From Omphiscola glabra (lineage: Eukaryota; Mollusca; Gastropoda; Lymnaeidae): a stretch of DNA of 64,000 bases. Made by a program: the position numbers and the translations under genes. Location of the stretch: NCBI GenBank assembly GCA_964017045.1, contig OZ024794.1, forward strand, positions 28,925,815 to 28,989,814, read 5' to 3'. The notes beneath the pieces were generated by a model. The model had not been told where the DNA came from and made no database searches. It saw nothing but the letters and a program-made list of their open reading frames with translations. Below, one piece after another: positions 11,205-22,646 of the stretch. Position 1 is the first letter of the stretch. Every line of letters starts with the position of its first letter.

Positions 11205-11328
11205 AATTTCACCGCGTTCGGCCTGGCTGATAAAGTCTGGAGCAAAACCTTCATGTCGACTGAGTTGTCCGCGATAAACTCGGACATCACTTTCCTGTTC
11301 ACCGTGTACCAAGTGGACGATGGCTGAT
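11205..11328 (+). CDS. Candidate terminal coding exon of an unidentified gene
   Basis: A possible acceptor (CTCTGGCTTCCCAG, AG at 11203-11204) precedes an open frame of 40 codons ending TGA at 11326-11328. The frame has a GC-rich, gene-like composition unlike its flanks and reads NFTAFGLADKVWSKTF at its start. It cannot be joined directly in frame to the candidate exon ending at 10518, because the phase gives an early stop. Another exon would have to intervene, or the two belong to different things. No family is recognised. Confidence 0.28.
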
Positions 11329-11724
11329 ACGACCAGATAAGGCCAACTCCATCTTTTGTGGAACGAAGCGGGGGGCGGGGGGGCCTTTTAAGGGGAGTTA
11401 AATGGGGAATTGTAATTTGCGCTGCGCGATCATCTTCTCATTCCGCTGAACCTTCTGAAGGGAAGGTGAAACATCAAATCTTATTATTTTTTTTAAAAAG
11501 CTTAAAATTTCCCCTCACCAGTTTGTCCATAAATTTATTTAGCCCCGCTTATGTTCGGTAAATGTATAGTTGAAAATGGTGTCCATTGATTATTGTGTGG
11601 AATGATGTGTCTTGACCTTTTGCTCCGTCAAACTGAATAATAATAAACCAAAGTCTTGCATTTACGCTTTTTAAACAAATATCTTAAAATACTCGTTACC
11701 GCATTTACAGGCCATATTTAATTA
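11329..11724. other. No gene seen
   Basis: Spacer with a G run near 11370-11382. Nothing recognisable. Confidence 0.5.
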
Positions 11725-11839
11725 TGGAACAAACATAATGGAACAAACATAATGGAACAAACATAATGGAACAAACATAATGGAACAAACATAATGTAAC
11801 AAACATAATGGAACAAACATAATGGAACAAACATAATGT
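11725..11839. repeat. 14-bp minisatellite, ~8 copies
   Basis: GGAACAAACATAAT repeats almost perfectly; some units carry GTAAC for GGAAC. Confidence 0.96.
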
Positions 11840-11888
11840 ATAAAATTTTCTTTTGCTACTCTATCACTATTATCAGATACACCTTCCC

Positions 11889-12262
11889 TGCTCACGCTAT
11901 ATATATGACGTGTCTCTGATTTTTTTCTTAGTATGGCCCTACCACTAGCTCCCCCACTATATATATGAAAGGTCTCTGACTTGTTCTCAGTGTGGTCCTA
12001 CCATCAGCTCCCCCACTATATATATGAAAGGTCTCTGACTTGTTCTCAATGTGGTCCTACCACCAGCTCCCCCACTATATATATGAAAGGTCTCTGACTT
12101 GTTCTCAGTGTGGTCCTACCACTGTCCCCCACTATATATATGAAAGGTATCTGACTTGTTCTCAATGTGGTCATACCACTGTCCCCCACTATATATATGA
12201 CATGTCTCGGATTTGTTCTTAGTGTGGTCCTACCACCACCCCGCACTATATATATGCCATGC
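11889..12262. repeat. ~60-bp minisatellite, ~6 copies
   Basis: CCCCCACTATATATATGAAA followed by GGTCTCTGACTTGTTCTCAG and GTGGTCCTACCA recurs at 56-60-base spacing. Divergence increases towards both ends. Confidence 0.92.
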
Positions 12263-12698
12263 TGCTGAATTGTTCATGTTGTGGTCCTACAAGCATCCGT
12301 ATCCCCCCCACCCCAGCTACCACTGACTAGTTTAAAATCTTCCATCAATCAAGTAGGCCGTTTTGGTACTATTATCAGACTCGTTGGTAGTTCATGGCAG
12401 GGGAGATAAGACAGGAAAAGGGGGGGGGGGGGGGGTAACATCTTGTGTGGTTGAAAGGGGCAAGAACTAGACAACGTATCAACCGAAAGATTACAAAATG
12501 GCAACAATTTGTTGTAGTAGTTGGTTTAGATGTTGTTGTAATAGTTGTTGTTGTATAGACAGATATTTAGTTAAGTGGTGGAATGATTCTTACAAAAACT
12601 CAATAATCTATTCATCATTTTTTTTAAAAGATAGCATTAATTTATTAAAGCCATAATGCATTATATTTCTTTCACATTCTTAGATTTTTGTAAAGTTA
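12263..12698. other. No gene seen; G run
   Basis: A G run at 12420-12435 and TTGTTGTTG-like sequence. No gene. Confidence 0.5.
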
Positions 12699-12880
12699 TT
12701 CCAGGAAGGTCATTTCCAGGAAGGTTATACAGTAAGGCTATTCCAATGAGGTCATTCCAGTAAAGTCATACCAGTAAGGTCATTTAAACTAGCTTACTCC
12801 AGTAAAGTCATTCCAGTAAAGTCATACCAGTAAGGTCATTTAAACTAGCTTACTCCAGTAAAGTCATTCCATTAAAGTAA
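12699..12880. repeat. Short interspersed tandem repeats (CCAGTAAAGTCATT)
   Basis: Modules such as TTCCAGTAAAGTCATACCAG and AAACTAGCTTACTCCAG recur. A ~62-bp compound unit is duplicated around 12735-12870. Confidence 0.8.
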
Positions 12881-13019
12881 TTCCCCAGTGCTTAAATCCC
12901 AGAGGAAAGAAAAATCATTCTATGATTTCAGAAAATCGTGTTTATTTTAAAACTCTTCAAACCAAAGTGCGATTTTGGGTAAATTTATCTCTTCATCTCT
13001 AGGCGTGACTTTAAACTAT

Positions 13020-13802
13020 GGCTGCGACTATTCGCACCCGGGTACCAGAAGTGAGAGGTTGGGATTAAAAAAACTATATAAAATATTATTATTGGGTTTG
13101 TAAGACAAAATGTGGTATCAAATGAAAGTTAATGTCGCATAAGAGATGGAATCGGTGGGCCGTCGAGCGTGAGCTCTTAATGCCCCCCCCCCCGGCGCTC
13201 CCCCACACAAACCAGAGCACTGAAGGACTTAACCCGACTCCAGCCTGTGCGGGAGGGCGCCGGGAACCTCCCCCTTGACCTAGAGGAGGCCCGGTCGACC
13301 GAGGACGCTGCGTTTAAAGCGTCCGCAGTTAACTCTCTGTGGGTCAGGACGGCTTTGCTTCCACTCCGGTGGTTTGGTGTTGCGTTACCAACCCCCACCG
13401 CCCAGGGAGTCTTTCGGTCGGGACGTTGGTAGTGGCGGGACGAAACGGTTGCCTAGGGGCGGCTTTCTCACGGCCGCGTAGTTAAAATCATCGGCATGGG
13501 TTTTGAGGGCCACCCAAGCCTCATACCCATTAACAGCAACTAGTAATCATGTTAGTGGCAGCTCCCGTTGCGTTGGGAGTCATGCGTTTGGCCGGGGTTT
13601 TTTAGCTTCGGGTGGACAAGCCCCCCTACTAGTCCGCCACGCCGCGAAGAGGCAAAACCCCATGTGGACGCCCCCGAAAGTTAATTGAATGGACTATATG
13701 TTTGTAAACTTACTTCTTCAGTTTAACTAAAATAAACTACCACAAATGCCATCCGAATAGCATTACGTCTAATGGGACCCGGGTGCGAATGGCGGCGCTG
13801 CG
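13020..13802. mobile_element. GC-rich element with inverted ends and 9-bp target duplication (Mutator-like?)
   Basis: TTAAACTAT lies at 13011-13019 and again at 13803-13811. Just inside are inverted ends: GGCTGCGACTATTCGCACCC then GGGTACC on the left, and on the right the complement of CGCAGCGCCGCCATTCGCAC then CCGGGTCCC. A 9-bp duplication is typical of Mutator-like elements, so that is my tentative class. The interior, about 13160-13690, is strikingly GC-rich compared with its surroundings. No transposase is encoded. Short ORFs on both strands look like a by-product of composition. Confidence 0.75.
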
Positions 13803-13811
13803 TTAAACTAT

Positions 13812-14396
13812 TTCCATTTCCATGCTGATGCTGTACATGACGTTTAGCATGTCAACCAGATCACGTCAACTGGTCAGATATGCGTCCTTCTTTAACCCAA
13901 CAAACGCGAACTCGGTGCGCCTCCTGTCGGTAAATTGTGGCGCCCTGCTCCTCGGCATCCCATAATTTTGTAAATGGTCGGTTAAAGCGTTCAAGTTCCT
14001 GTTTTCTTTTGAAGCGCAGGCGTTAAATCGCGTTCAGTTTTTTTAAAAAAGTCTTTCACGTCGAAGCCATGAGGGAAAAATGAACTCGTCGAGTTCAAAT
14101 ATTTTGGGATTAAAGGTAATAGTCAGACGCACGGGCAACTTGGACGGTAAGCTGTATTCCAAACATGCTTATGGGCATGGTCGTGCGAATGGTTGCCGGG
14201 GGGGGGGGGGTTAGAAGGGCCATCGTAATTTTTCATACAATTTCTGTGTAGTATTTCTATAAGTTTTTTGGATAGTACACGACGTCTAAATTCAGGCTTC
14301 GCCCCGGGCGCTGCTTTAACTTGCTGCCACCCTGTTAATAAGCATAACTTGTTAACATGAATCCGTAAAAAGTGTAATACTATATGCAGTCGCGTA
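13812..14396. other. No gene seen; G run at 14199
   Basis: Mixed-composition spacer with no recognisable coding or repeat feature apart from the G run at 14199-14211. Confidence 0.45.
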
Positions 14397-14613
14397 GGAA
14401 TGGGGGTGAGTAGGGGGCGGTCCGCCCCTGGTTGCGGTCCGCCCCTGGTTGAACTTTATATTCTTACACTGATGTGCGGCAACTTCGGCCAACTGCACAG
14501 GTTGCTGTTTTTTTTTCTTTCGAGGAAAAAGTGAGTGGGGGGGGGGGGGGGGGGAGATCGGCAAAAAGATTGGTCCGTTCCAGGCGGCACTAACCCTAGT
14601 AACTACGTCGCTG
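14397..14613. mobile_element. hAT-like MITE, diverged copy
   Basis: Starts CAGTCGCGTAGGAATG and ends AGTAACTACGTCGCTG, matching the CAGTGGCGTAG family. The interior has the family's GGGCGGTCCGCCCC, GCCAACTGCA and GGCGGCACTAACCCTAG blocks. Flanks ACTATATG and AGTATATT may be a decayed 8-bp duplication. There is a long G run at 14537-14554. Confidence 0.75.
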
Positions 14614-15877
14614 AGTATATTGTTGACAGAACATTAATCCTTACATGATTATGTTACAATAACAGATGCGGGAAAATGGATATTTTTATTTATGGTATGT
14701 ATCGTGTAAGATATTTTTATACGTATTTATTTCACCCCTTATTTCTGGATCAACATGACCGAGATGCGTCCCATATGAACCCTCTGGTGCATCTATACGA
14801 GTTGGCCACACACAGGAAGAGTTGGCACTCCCATCTCCTTGCTCCAAACAAGCAATGCCCAGTCCTCGGCTTAGGGTTTTCCACCGCGTCCTAGTTAAGA
14901 GTAGATAACGAACGGGTGAGAAAATATGCCGGAAAAGATGTTTCCATGACATTGGTTCTAAAACTAGTAGAATCAATGTCCCCTCGACCCAACTCTTCAA
15001 GTACACTTAAGTTGATTACGTACATAGATTATGGTGTTTCCTGGAACAATCTCAGGTCTCGACTCTTTTGCACGCCCGCCACACCCCCCAACCCCTTTCT
15101 ATTTTCCCTTTCCCCAAGATCTCTTTTTGCGTTTAACCTATTCATTTAATTATTGCAGAACGCAAGTGTATGTGTTCACCGTTGTAAAGATGCACTAATT
15201 GACTTGTATTATAGGACATAAAATGAACCTGTTTATATTTATTTTTTATTTCTTAAATATTTTTTTTTTGCAATTATTAATTAAAATGCTTTATACATTT
15301 ATAGCCTCGTTAAACGTCAAGCGTTTTGAAAGCGTTAATTATATTTACAACTTTTTACTTATGAACATAGGAATTTTTTAAAAATAAAGTCGTCAGAGCG
15401 GAAGTGAGCGAAGAAACGATTTTCTGAAATTAAATGGAAGTTTTTTCTTTGAAACGCCCCCTTTGAACGAACGAGTCAAGTTGGATTGATTTATGTTTAA
15501 TTAATGTCCACCATAAAAAAACATACGTGAGCTGCCTCACAATTTATCAAGAGTTATTTCCCTGTGCAGTTATCGCTTCTTACGGCTTCCACGTAAAGAG
15601 GGTAAGGGGGGACATTTGTGAAATTCTGCACATATCTGTTCTACGAGTTGTTCAACTTTGGGGAGCCAATGTAAGGTCCCTTTGCGACATTTTTCACGGG
15701 ATAAATATTTAATTTTCTATTTTATTATGATAATTATATATGTTTAAGGGCCCTAGGCTAGGGGTGGATTTAAGATTCGTGTGCACATGTCAAGTTAAAT
15801 CCTTGCGATCGGGATGACCCCAAACTTTTTATTGGAAATCCTCGCCCTTCTATATTATGAATGTTTCTTAAAATTAT
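14614..15877. other. No gene seen
   Basis: About 1.25 kb. Overlapping ORFs of 60-106 codons on both strands show no domain or splice context. Confidence 0.45.
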
Positions 15878-15894
15878 ATATATTACAATCAAGA

Positions 15895-16075
15895 CCGTTC
15901 GAAACGAGAAGGCCAAAGAGTGGCAGCCGCACCGGGCGACAAAATATGTTTTTCCTTAGAAGAAGAGACGGCATTTCCGGCAAACTGCAGTGTTTTTTTC
16001 ATGGAAGGGGAGGAGGGGGGCAAAAAGCTTGGCCCTCCCCGGGCGGCATTAACCCTAGCTACTCCACTACTCCGA
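15895..16075. mobile_element. hAT-like MITE remnant
   Basis: The blocks GCAAACTGCAGTG, AAAAGCTTGGCCC and GGGCGGCATTAACCCTAGCT resemble those at 14397-14613, and the right end reads CTACTCCACTACTCC. The left end is eroded. Confidence 0.55.
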
Positions 16076-16156
16076 CTGGAATAGGAATTACTCTTAATAC
16101 TTAAATTATGGAAATTTGAATGACTCTTATTATTTACTGTATAAAGCAAACTGTGG

Positions 16157-16376
16157 CTATGTTTGCTGGTTTCTATGTTTGCTGGTTTCTATGTTTGCTG
16201 GTTTCTATGTTTGCTGGTTTCTATGTTTGCTGGTTTCTATGTTTGCTGGTTTCTATGTTTGCTGGTTTCTATGTTTGCTGGTTTCTATGTTTGCTGGAGT
16301 TTATGTTTGCTGGTTTCTATGTTTGCTGGTTTCTATGTTTGCTGGTGTCTATGTTTGCTGGTTTCTATGTTTGTAT
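16157..16376. repeat. 16-bp minisatellite, ~14 copies
   Basis: TGTTTGCTGGTTTCTA repeats nearly perfectly. The period is not a multiple of three, so all three forward frames are open and read the same hydrophobic 16-residue cycle. These ORFs are repeat artefacts. Confidence 0.97.
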
Positions 16377-16599
16377 ATGGGTCGATCAGTCACAAGAAAA
16401 CCAAACAATCGAACATAACAAAAATATTTGACAGGGTCATTCCTCCTGACCCACAGTTAGTTCCTGGAAAGTTTGGTCATAACCCCCTTAACGCAGAATA
16501 TGTAAATCTTTAAAAAATCTTGAAATGTAGAGGGTATATATTATGGGTCACAGGAGCCCTACCAAGCGCTTGGATCTACGGTTTTCTTACAAACCGGAC

Positions 16600-17110
16600 G
16601 ATCAACACAAGATTCGGCAGTGAAACTCGAGGAAGAGAACTTTGGAACGGGGACTATCACATGGGTCAGAGGTCAGCCCTTAGTTGCACTCCTCCTCGGC
16701 TATACCAATGATTTCCCCAGCATGTTGGCAACAAATGCAGCCATGTAAATGTGGACGACTTGGTAATCCGGAGTACCGGTAAGGACGCCAGTGGATTGCA
16801 ACAGTCGCTAGAGAACTAGGCCTCTCTGCTATCAGTATAGGTGGATGCAGCGATGACGAATGGAAATCAAGACCGAGAAGACGGTCTATTCCCTCTTTAC
16901 GAACGGCCTGAACCATTTTCAAACACGAGATAAAAGGTGAACGATGTAAAGCTCAAACCTGACAAGCAACAGGTTTTGCCGGGATTCAAACTTGATCAAA
17001 AGGTGGAGATGCATAATTTTGAACAACACCTGAACCGCCAAGCTCAATCTGCTGACAAAAGCTCACGTGCACGAATTACGGCGCCAAGGTGTGTGGAAAA
17101 AGAAAACTCC
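16600..17110 (+). pseudogene. Decayed non-LTR reverse transcriptase fragment
   Basis: Translating across frames gives pieces of a LINE reverse transcriptase in the correct order. YTNDFPSM near 16700 corresponds to the Y-INDLP block. NVDDLVIRSTG near 16750 corresponds to the catalytic F/YADD block, with the first two residues altered. KTEKTVYSLFT lies near 16870. VNDVKLKPDKQQV and a KLDQKVEMHNF block at about 16940-17010 match the conserved region after the catalytic site. Frame changes and stops show that it is dead. Clade assignment is not possible by eye. Confidence 0.65.
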
Positions 17111-17248
17111 AAATTATTGAAAGTTTTTTTTGTGTTTTTTTTAAAGACATATAGAGTGTTCCAGAAAATTATATATTGCTCTACGTCGATTTAAAGGTTA
17201 TGGTAATGTCATTGGGATCTAACTTTCTACAAACTTCTTATTATAGAT

Positions 17249-17442
17249 CAGACCTGCACGACCTAAATGTAAGGCGGGCCGTTTATGACAAACTTGTGCG
17301 GGTCGAAAGAAAATAGGACCGGGGGGGGGGAGTTGTTAAGAAAATAATATTAATAATAAAGAATATTTCGTTACTTCGCGGGTCGCAAAATGAGTGCTGG
17401 CGGGCCGCATGTGGCCCGCGGGCCATACGTTGTGCAGGCATG
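17249..17442. mobile_element. hAT-like MITE (GCGGGCC-rich) with near-exact 8-bp duplication
   Basis: Starts CAGACCTGCACGACC and ends GTTGTGCAGGCATG, imperfect inverted ends. TTATAGAT (17241-17248) and TTATAGGT (17443-17450) flank it with one mismatch. The interior carries the GCGGGCCGCATGTGGCCCGC motif common in hAT-derived MITEs of many animals. Confidence 0.82.
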
Positions 17443-17744
17443 TTATAGGTCACTCGAATTTTTACAATATAAGATTATATAAAAGTCCTTTTCGTGTTTC
17501 TTATGTTTCTATAAGTGTCTATTATTGCCCTCAAATGTTATAAAATCAGATTGAATGCTTTTTAAAAAGGTTTCTAGAATGTTCCAAATCAGTGTAAGCG
17601 GGTTCTAAGATGTATGTTCCTTATAATAGCCGAAGCCACACAAGAAGATTCGTGTTGCGATGCTAGCATCTATATGAAGTGCTTCATCTAAACCAAAAGT
17701 TGTGAAAACAGACGTTTAAGAAATAACACCGTTACAAATAGTTT

Positions 17745-17905
17745 TAGGGATCATCCATTATTTACGTCCAGAATTTTTGCGCAATTTTTGACACCCCTCC
17801 CCCTCCCTTGTCAACAACTGTCAAACGTTCAATGACCCCCCCCCCCTTTTTCTTAGTAATCATGTCAACATTTTCTACCTCCCCCACCCACCCCCAAAAA
17901 AAAAC
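17745..17905. repeat. MITE-like end with C-rich tracts
   Basis: GGGATCATCCATTATTTACG followed by C-rich stretches with TGTCAACAACTGTCAAACGTT. The same C-rich module with GCAACAACTATCAAACATTT recurs at 19085-19180. The two may be parts of one interrupted element. The right-hand inverted end is not clear. Confidence 0.4.
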
Positions 17906-20600
17906 TTTTTAAAAATTATAATATAAATTTATAAATACATCTTACTTTGTGCTGATCTATTTTAATGACACAAAATTGTATTTAAAAACATTTTATTACA
18001 TCTTTAGATTGTTAATCAACAAGTTAAAACGTTTTTACGCTTAAATTTTATAATGCAGAATCAATTAAAAGGTTGTTAAAGATTAAATATCATTGCTAGT
18101 GGAAGTATAAATATGATTTTTGTCAGTAAAGCTGAGAGTTATAGTATAGTTTCTAGCTGCTATCATCTTCCCACGGAGTAGCCAGGTGTTGCTCTATCGT
18201 AACAATGGGCATCAGTGAGATCGTTTGGGTAGGGCATGGAGGCATTTGCCCCCCCCCCCCAACCAACACCCTGAATTTGCAGGTTTCATTTAAATTGCTA
18301 TTTACTGTGGCGCCTCCAGTAATAAACAACTTAACAAGCAGACAAAGCCCCCCCCCCCCCCCGTGAAAAAAAACCTGAAATGGCGCCCCCAATGGGCATA
18401 GTCTATAGTAGCTGATTTATCATTTTCATCTTGCGGAACTGATAGACAAGTCAACATCATCCTCATCTAACCATTCAGCACTTAAAATAGAAGCATTGTC
18501 AGTGTGACCACTAATTGCCATAAGCTCTCTCTATCTCCTTGCTGCTACTCGCAATGGTCGAATCCTTTTTTGTTGAGGAGCTGGTGCTAATTTCTTATGC
18601 TCAAGAGGACATTGTCGGTGCTGTTGTACATGATTTTTCAACATGACTTGTGATGCAACATAGATTTCACAGATTGTGTAAATCTGTTCAAGCAGCGATG
18701 TTATTATTGTTACTCGCTTTACTTTCCCCTAATTTTCAAAATATCATATTCCTACGCTAACAATATCATTTATCTTGACTGCACATAACACTTGAACCCT
18801 GTCCTGGTTCCATACCTGCAACATGATCGCAAACATACCGATCTAGTCATTAGCGATGAACAGAATCTACAGGTGAAGAGATGCAAACTTTTGACTTCTT
18901 TTGCACTAGCAAAGTGTGTTAACATTCTGAACAGCCATCTGCAGTGCACGGACAGACACACATTAAATAAATCTAATAATACACTCATTTACACTTTTAC
19001 ATTTTTTAAAAATAATGTAATAACCAGTAAATATTTAAGATTAAAGTTTTAATAGAGAAAACTTGATTGTTGACATCAACTAATCTAAACCCCCTCCTTC
19101 CCCCCTTGGCAACAACTATCAAACATTTCCACCCCCCCCCCTTATTTTGTTGACATAATTAATTGACGCCCCCTTACCTACGGTAAAGATGTTTCTTATA
19201 AGTGGATAAATATTTTATATGTCTGAGACATATTTGTGGATTGCTCATAAGACTTTTATGAAGCGAAATATATATAAACTAGTTATAGCTCACCAAACAT
19301 TGGCGACATCACTGCGTGAACTTCCCATCTACTAAAGTTACTTGACAAAACATGAACTCAAGTAACGCACATTTAAGAATCACAAATTTTCGCTACACCC
19401 CTTCCCCCCCCCCCCCCCCCGTGATACGTCACTGCCCACTTTTTATTTCACGCCCAGAAGTATATTAAATATTCTAATGTCCCAACCACTTTAAACCAAA
19501 TATTTTTTACACTATTCCAAAATTCAGACGATTTCAATTTCAGGAAAGAAAATATTAGGCGCCATAAGCAGTTGCGTTATATATATAAAAAAAAATATAT
19601 ATATATATCATTTAGCGTTATTGAACTGATTTTTTGAACCATAATTTCTTTCAAACATATAGAATTATTGAATTTGTAATATACTCTCAATACCAAATTT
19701 TCTGATTAGGAAGAAGCCCACTAGGAAGCCGTCCAGGAGTCATACCAGAAGCGTAATATATATATAAGAGATTGTTAAAAATGAATCATTACGATTGTGT
19801 ATGCTCGCGTAGAGCAACTATCTACTTGTGATTGAAAGCAAGGACACCAACCACACCAGCCACTAACAGATCAGACAATATCTGGCTAGCGAGGAGCGCT
19901 GAGTCGAGAATTGAATTGTTCCCGGGGGGGGGGACGGCACCCCAAAAAAACCCCGGCCTTCAATTTCATTAATTTACATTCCAGCGCATATTTCCGATTC
20001 TAAGTCGATTGCGGTCTGTGCGTTACCGATTTCTCTGTACTTGCATTACTTTCTGGATTCCTCGGTTCCTCTGTCCTGGCGGCTGCCTGCTTCTCGCTTT
20101 TCTTTCGGCTGTTAACCAGCAAGTAGGGACCAGTATAGATCTCCAAGCTGACATTATAAGGTCTCCCCCCTTCCTCTCTCCTCACCCCCTCCCCCCATCC
20201 ACCGAAAGATTTAGTTCCATGTGCCCCCCACCAATGGCTCGCCTATACATCTGCATGCACCATATTTGTAGGCTTTCCACAATTTTAGGGTTCAAATCGG
20301 GACCTATGGGAGAACTGACGGGGGTGGGGCAGGGGACGACCGCCACAGGCAGTACTTTTGTTCCTTTTTTCAAACATGTGCGTATGGGAGGATGGGGGCC
20401 GGCGGCACACTTTTTAGGAATTTTAAACCAAGTCGCGAAATACCACCATGGAACTAGACATCTTTACTCATTAAATTCTACTTGAAATTGGAATAAATGC
20501 ATTTATTCAAACCGGAACTGGGTGTCTAAACCAGGGGTGGTCCTTGTCGAGCCGGGACGAACAGTGCGCCTACATATTCCCATCCTCATGCAACAGAGAC
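17906..20600. other. No gene seen; many poly-C/G tracts
   Basis: C or G runs of about 10-16 lie near 18250, 18348, 19130, 19403 and 19924. A hAT-MITE-like fragment (GGAGTAGCCAGGTGTTGC) is near 18174. AT dinucleotides are at 19579-19608. A 158-codon frame at 20009-20485 opens with TTG, has no domain and is judged chance. Confidence 0.4.
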
Positions 20601-20611
20601 TCTTGAAAGAG

Positions 20612-20676
20612 CGCACAACTGTTGGGGATGTGCTTCCCCAGAACGCACAACAGTTGGGGATGTGCTTCCCCGGGGA
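20612..20676. repeat. 32-bp tandem duplication
   Basis: CGCACAACTGTTGGGGATGT followed by GCTTCCCC occurs twice. Confidence 0.85.
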
Positions 20677-20879
20677 GGGTTTGAGCGTGACAGGTAATGG
20701 ATGCTCCATCCCAATGCAACCCACATTACATCTATATCTATAAGGAATTTGTAAAGATATATATGTTGACTTGTTTGAGATTGGGGGGGGGCGAATATCT
20801 GAGGACGGGATGAATATGCATAGCTAGATACTGTAATTTAATGCCGCGCTATGTTGACCGTGCCCTGAATGCACTTATG

Positions 20880-21046
20880 GAGTGGGGGGGGGGGTGGAAG
20901 GGTCGGTCTGCCCCTGGCGAAATATATATATATAGTTGGAGGTCATTTTGGGCAAATTTTGGTGTTTTTTCGGGGGACGTGGGGGGGGGGATCTCGTCCG
21001 CCCCACCCCATGGGTCCGGGCGGCACTTACCCTCTTTACGCCACTC
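20880..21046. mobile_element. hAT-like MITE remnant
   Basis: Contains GTCGGTCTGCCCCTGG, GGGCGGCACTTACCC and a right end TTTACGCCACTCT like the other CAGTGGCG elements. G runs lie inside. The left end is damaged. Confidence 0.55.
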
Positions 21047-21059
21047 TCTGGATGCTATG

Positions 21060-21423
21060 AGAAATATCCCTGAGGATGCTGTAGACTCTGGTAAATCTCC
21101 GGGACACAGAATCCTCAAAACGGTCCCCAACACGCAGTAGATGCATGTATATAGCTATGTCATTTCAGACTAATTTTATCCTATATTGTTTGGCGTACTC
21201 TTTGTTACATCAACTCAGTTTCTTGAATTTCGCACACATTTTAAAAAAAATTTCTGGCACATAAATGTAATATTTCAGTGTTGGGCCCCGTGGGGCTCAA
21301 TTCCATTCATATTCCGTGAGTGCTTTGCATTTCTTTATTGCAATTATGGTGGCCATCGCTCATTACTTTAATAAAACTGTGGACAATAAAACATTTTTTT
21401 TAATGATCTTGTTTTATTTTTCA
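21060..21423. other. No gene seen
   Basis: AT-rich spacer. Confidence 0.5.
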
Positions 21424-22352
21424 TGAAGCCCCTTATCTCAAACCGTGCCAGTGCTGTTCATGTAGCCCCTTATCTCAAACCCTGCCAGTGCTGTTCATGT
21501 AGCCCCTTATCTCAAACCCTGCCAGTGCTGTTCATGTAGCCCCTTATCTCAAACCCTGCCAGTGCTGTTCATGCAGCCCCTTATCTCAAACCCTGCCAGT
21601 GCTGTTCATGCAGCCCCTTAAATTAAACCCTGCCAGTGCTGTTCATGTAGCCCCTTATCTCAAACCCTGCCAGTGCTGTTCGTGTAGCCCCTTATCTCAA
21701 ACCCTGCAAGTGCTGTTCGTGTAGCCCTTTATCTCAAACCCTGCCAGTGCAGTTCATGCAGCCCCTTATCTCAAACCCTGCCAGTGCTGTTCATGCAGCC
21801 CCTTATCTCAAACCCTGCCAGTGCTGTTCATGTAGCCCCTTATCTCAAACCCTGCCAGTGCTGTTCGTGTAGTCCCTTATCTCAAACCCTGCCAGTGCTG
21901 TTCATGCATCCCCTTATCTCAAACCCTGCCAGTGCTGTTCATGCAGCCCCTTATCTCAAACCCTGCCAGTGCTGTTCATGTAGCCCATTATCTCAAACCC
22001 TGCCAGTGCTGTTCATGCAGCCCCTTATCTCAAACCCTGCCAGTGCTGTTCATGCAGCCCCTTATCTCAAACCCTGCCAGTGCTGTTCATGGAGCCCCTT
22101 ATCTCAAACCCTGCCAGTGCTGTTCATGTAGCCCCTTATCTCAAACCCTGCAAGTGCTGTTCATGCAGCCCCTTATCTCAAACCCTGCCAGTGCTTTTCA
22201 TGCAGCCCCTTATCTCAAACCCTGCCAGTGCTGTTCATGGAGCCCCTTATCTCAAACCCTGCAAGTGCTGTTCATGTAGCCCCTTATCTCAAACCCTGCC
22301 AGTGCTGTTCATGCAGCCCCTTATCTCAAACCCTGCCAGTGCTGTTCATACT
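21424..22352. repeat. 37-bp minisatellite, ~25 copies
   Basis: CCCTTATCTCAAACCCTGCC followed by AGTGCTGTTCATGTAGC repeats 25 times. CAGCC/TAGCC/GAGCC and CATG/CGTG variants are scattered. The 37-base period keeps a long frame open in each phase; these ORFs are artefacts. Confidence 0.97.
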
Positions 22353-22646
22353 ATGAAAGACATACAGCAGTAAACATGCGTCAGTATGATATAGTGGATT
22401 TTTGCAAATTCGACAACTTCGTGACGTGACATCGTGATCTCTTATAATACATCCCGTTCTGAGTTTTGTCATCCAATGCTGGTAAAATAGATTGAGAAAT
22501 GACTGCACAAATTATTATTATTTTTTTTAAATAAAGAAAATCGGAAGCGAAGTTATTGCAACAACTAAAATGCAGATTCCGAAATGACGCCCTGACTCCT
22601 GGATGTGTAGCACTTCTCCACGGCTGAATCGCTGTTTGTTAGACAT

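Noticed and set aside
13177..13688. ORFs in the GC-rich island as a gene or CpG-island promoter
   Set aside because: The segment is bounded by inverted ends and a 9-bp duplication; ORFs lie on both strands without a domain.
16116..16513. Three overlapping forward ORFs of 100-116 codons rich in FYVCWFLCLL
   Set aside because: They translate one 16-bp repeat in three frames; no gene.
20281..20345. GGGTTCAAATCGGG as a tRNA or SINE B box
   Set aside because: No matching A box or acceptor stem at the right distance on either strand.
20009..20485. 158-codon frame on the plus strand
   Set aside because: Opens with TTG rather than ATG, shows no domain and is overlapped by an open minus-strand frame; judged chance in GC-richer DNA.
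21784..22373. Overlapping 97-115 codon ORFs (SNPASAVHAAPYLKPCQCC)
   Set aside because: Products of the 37-bp minisatellite in successive frames.
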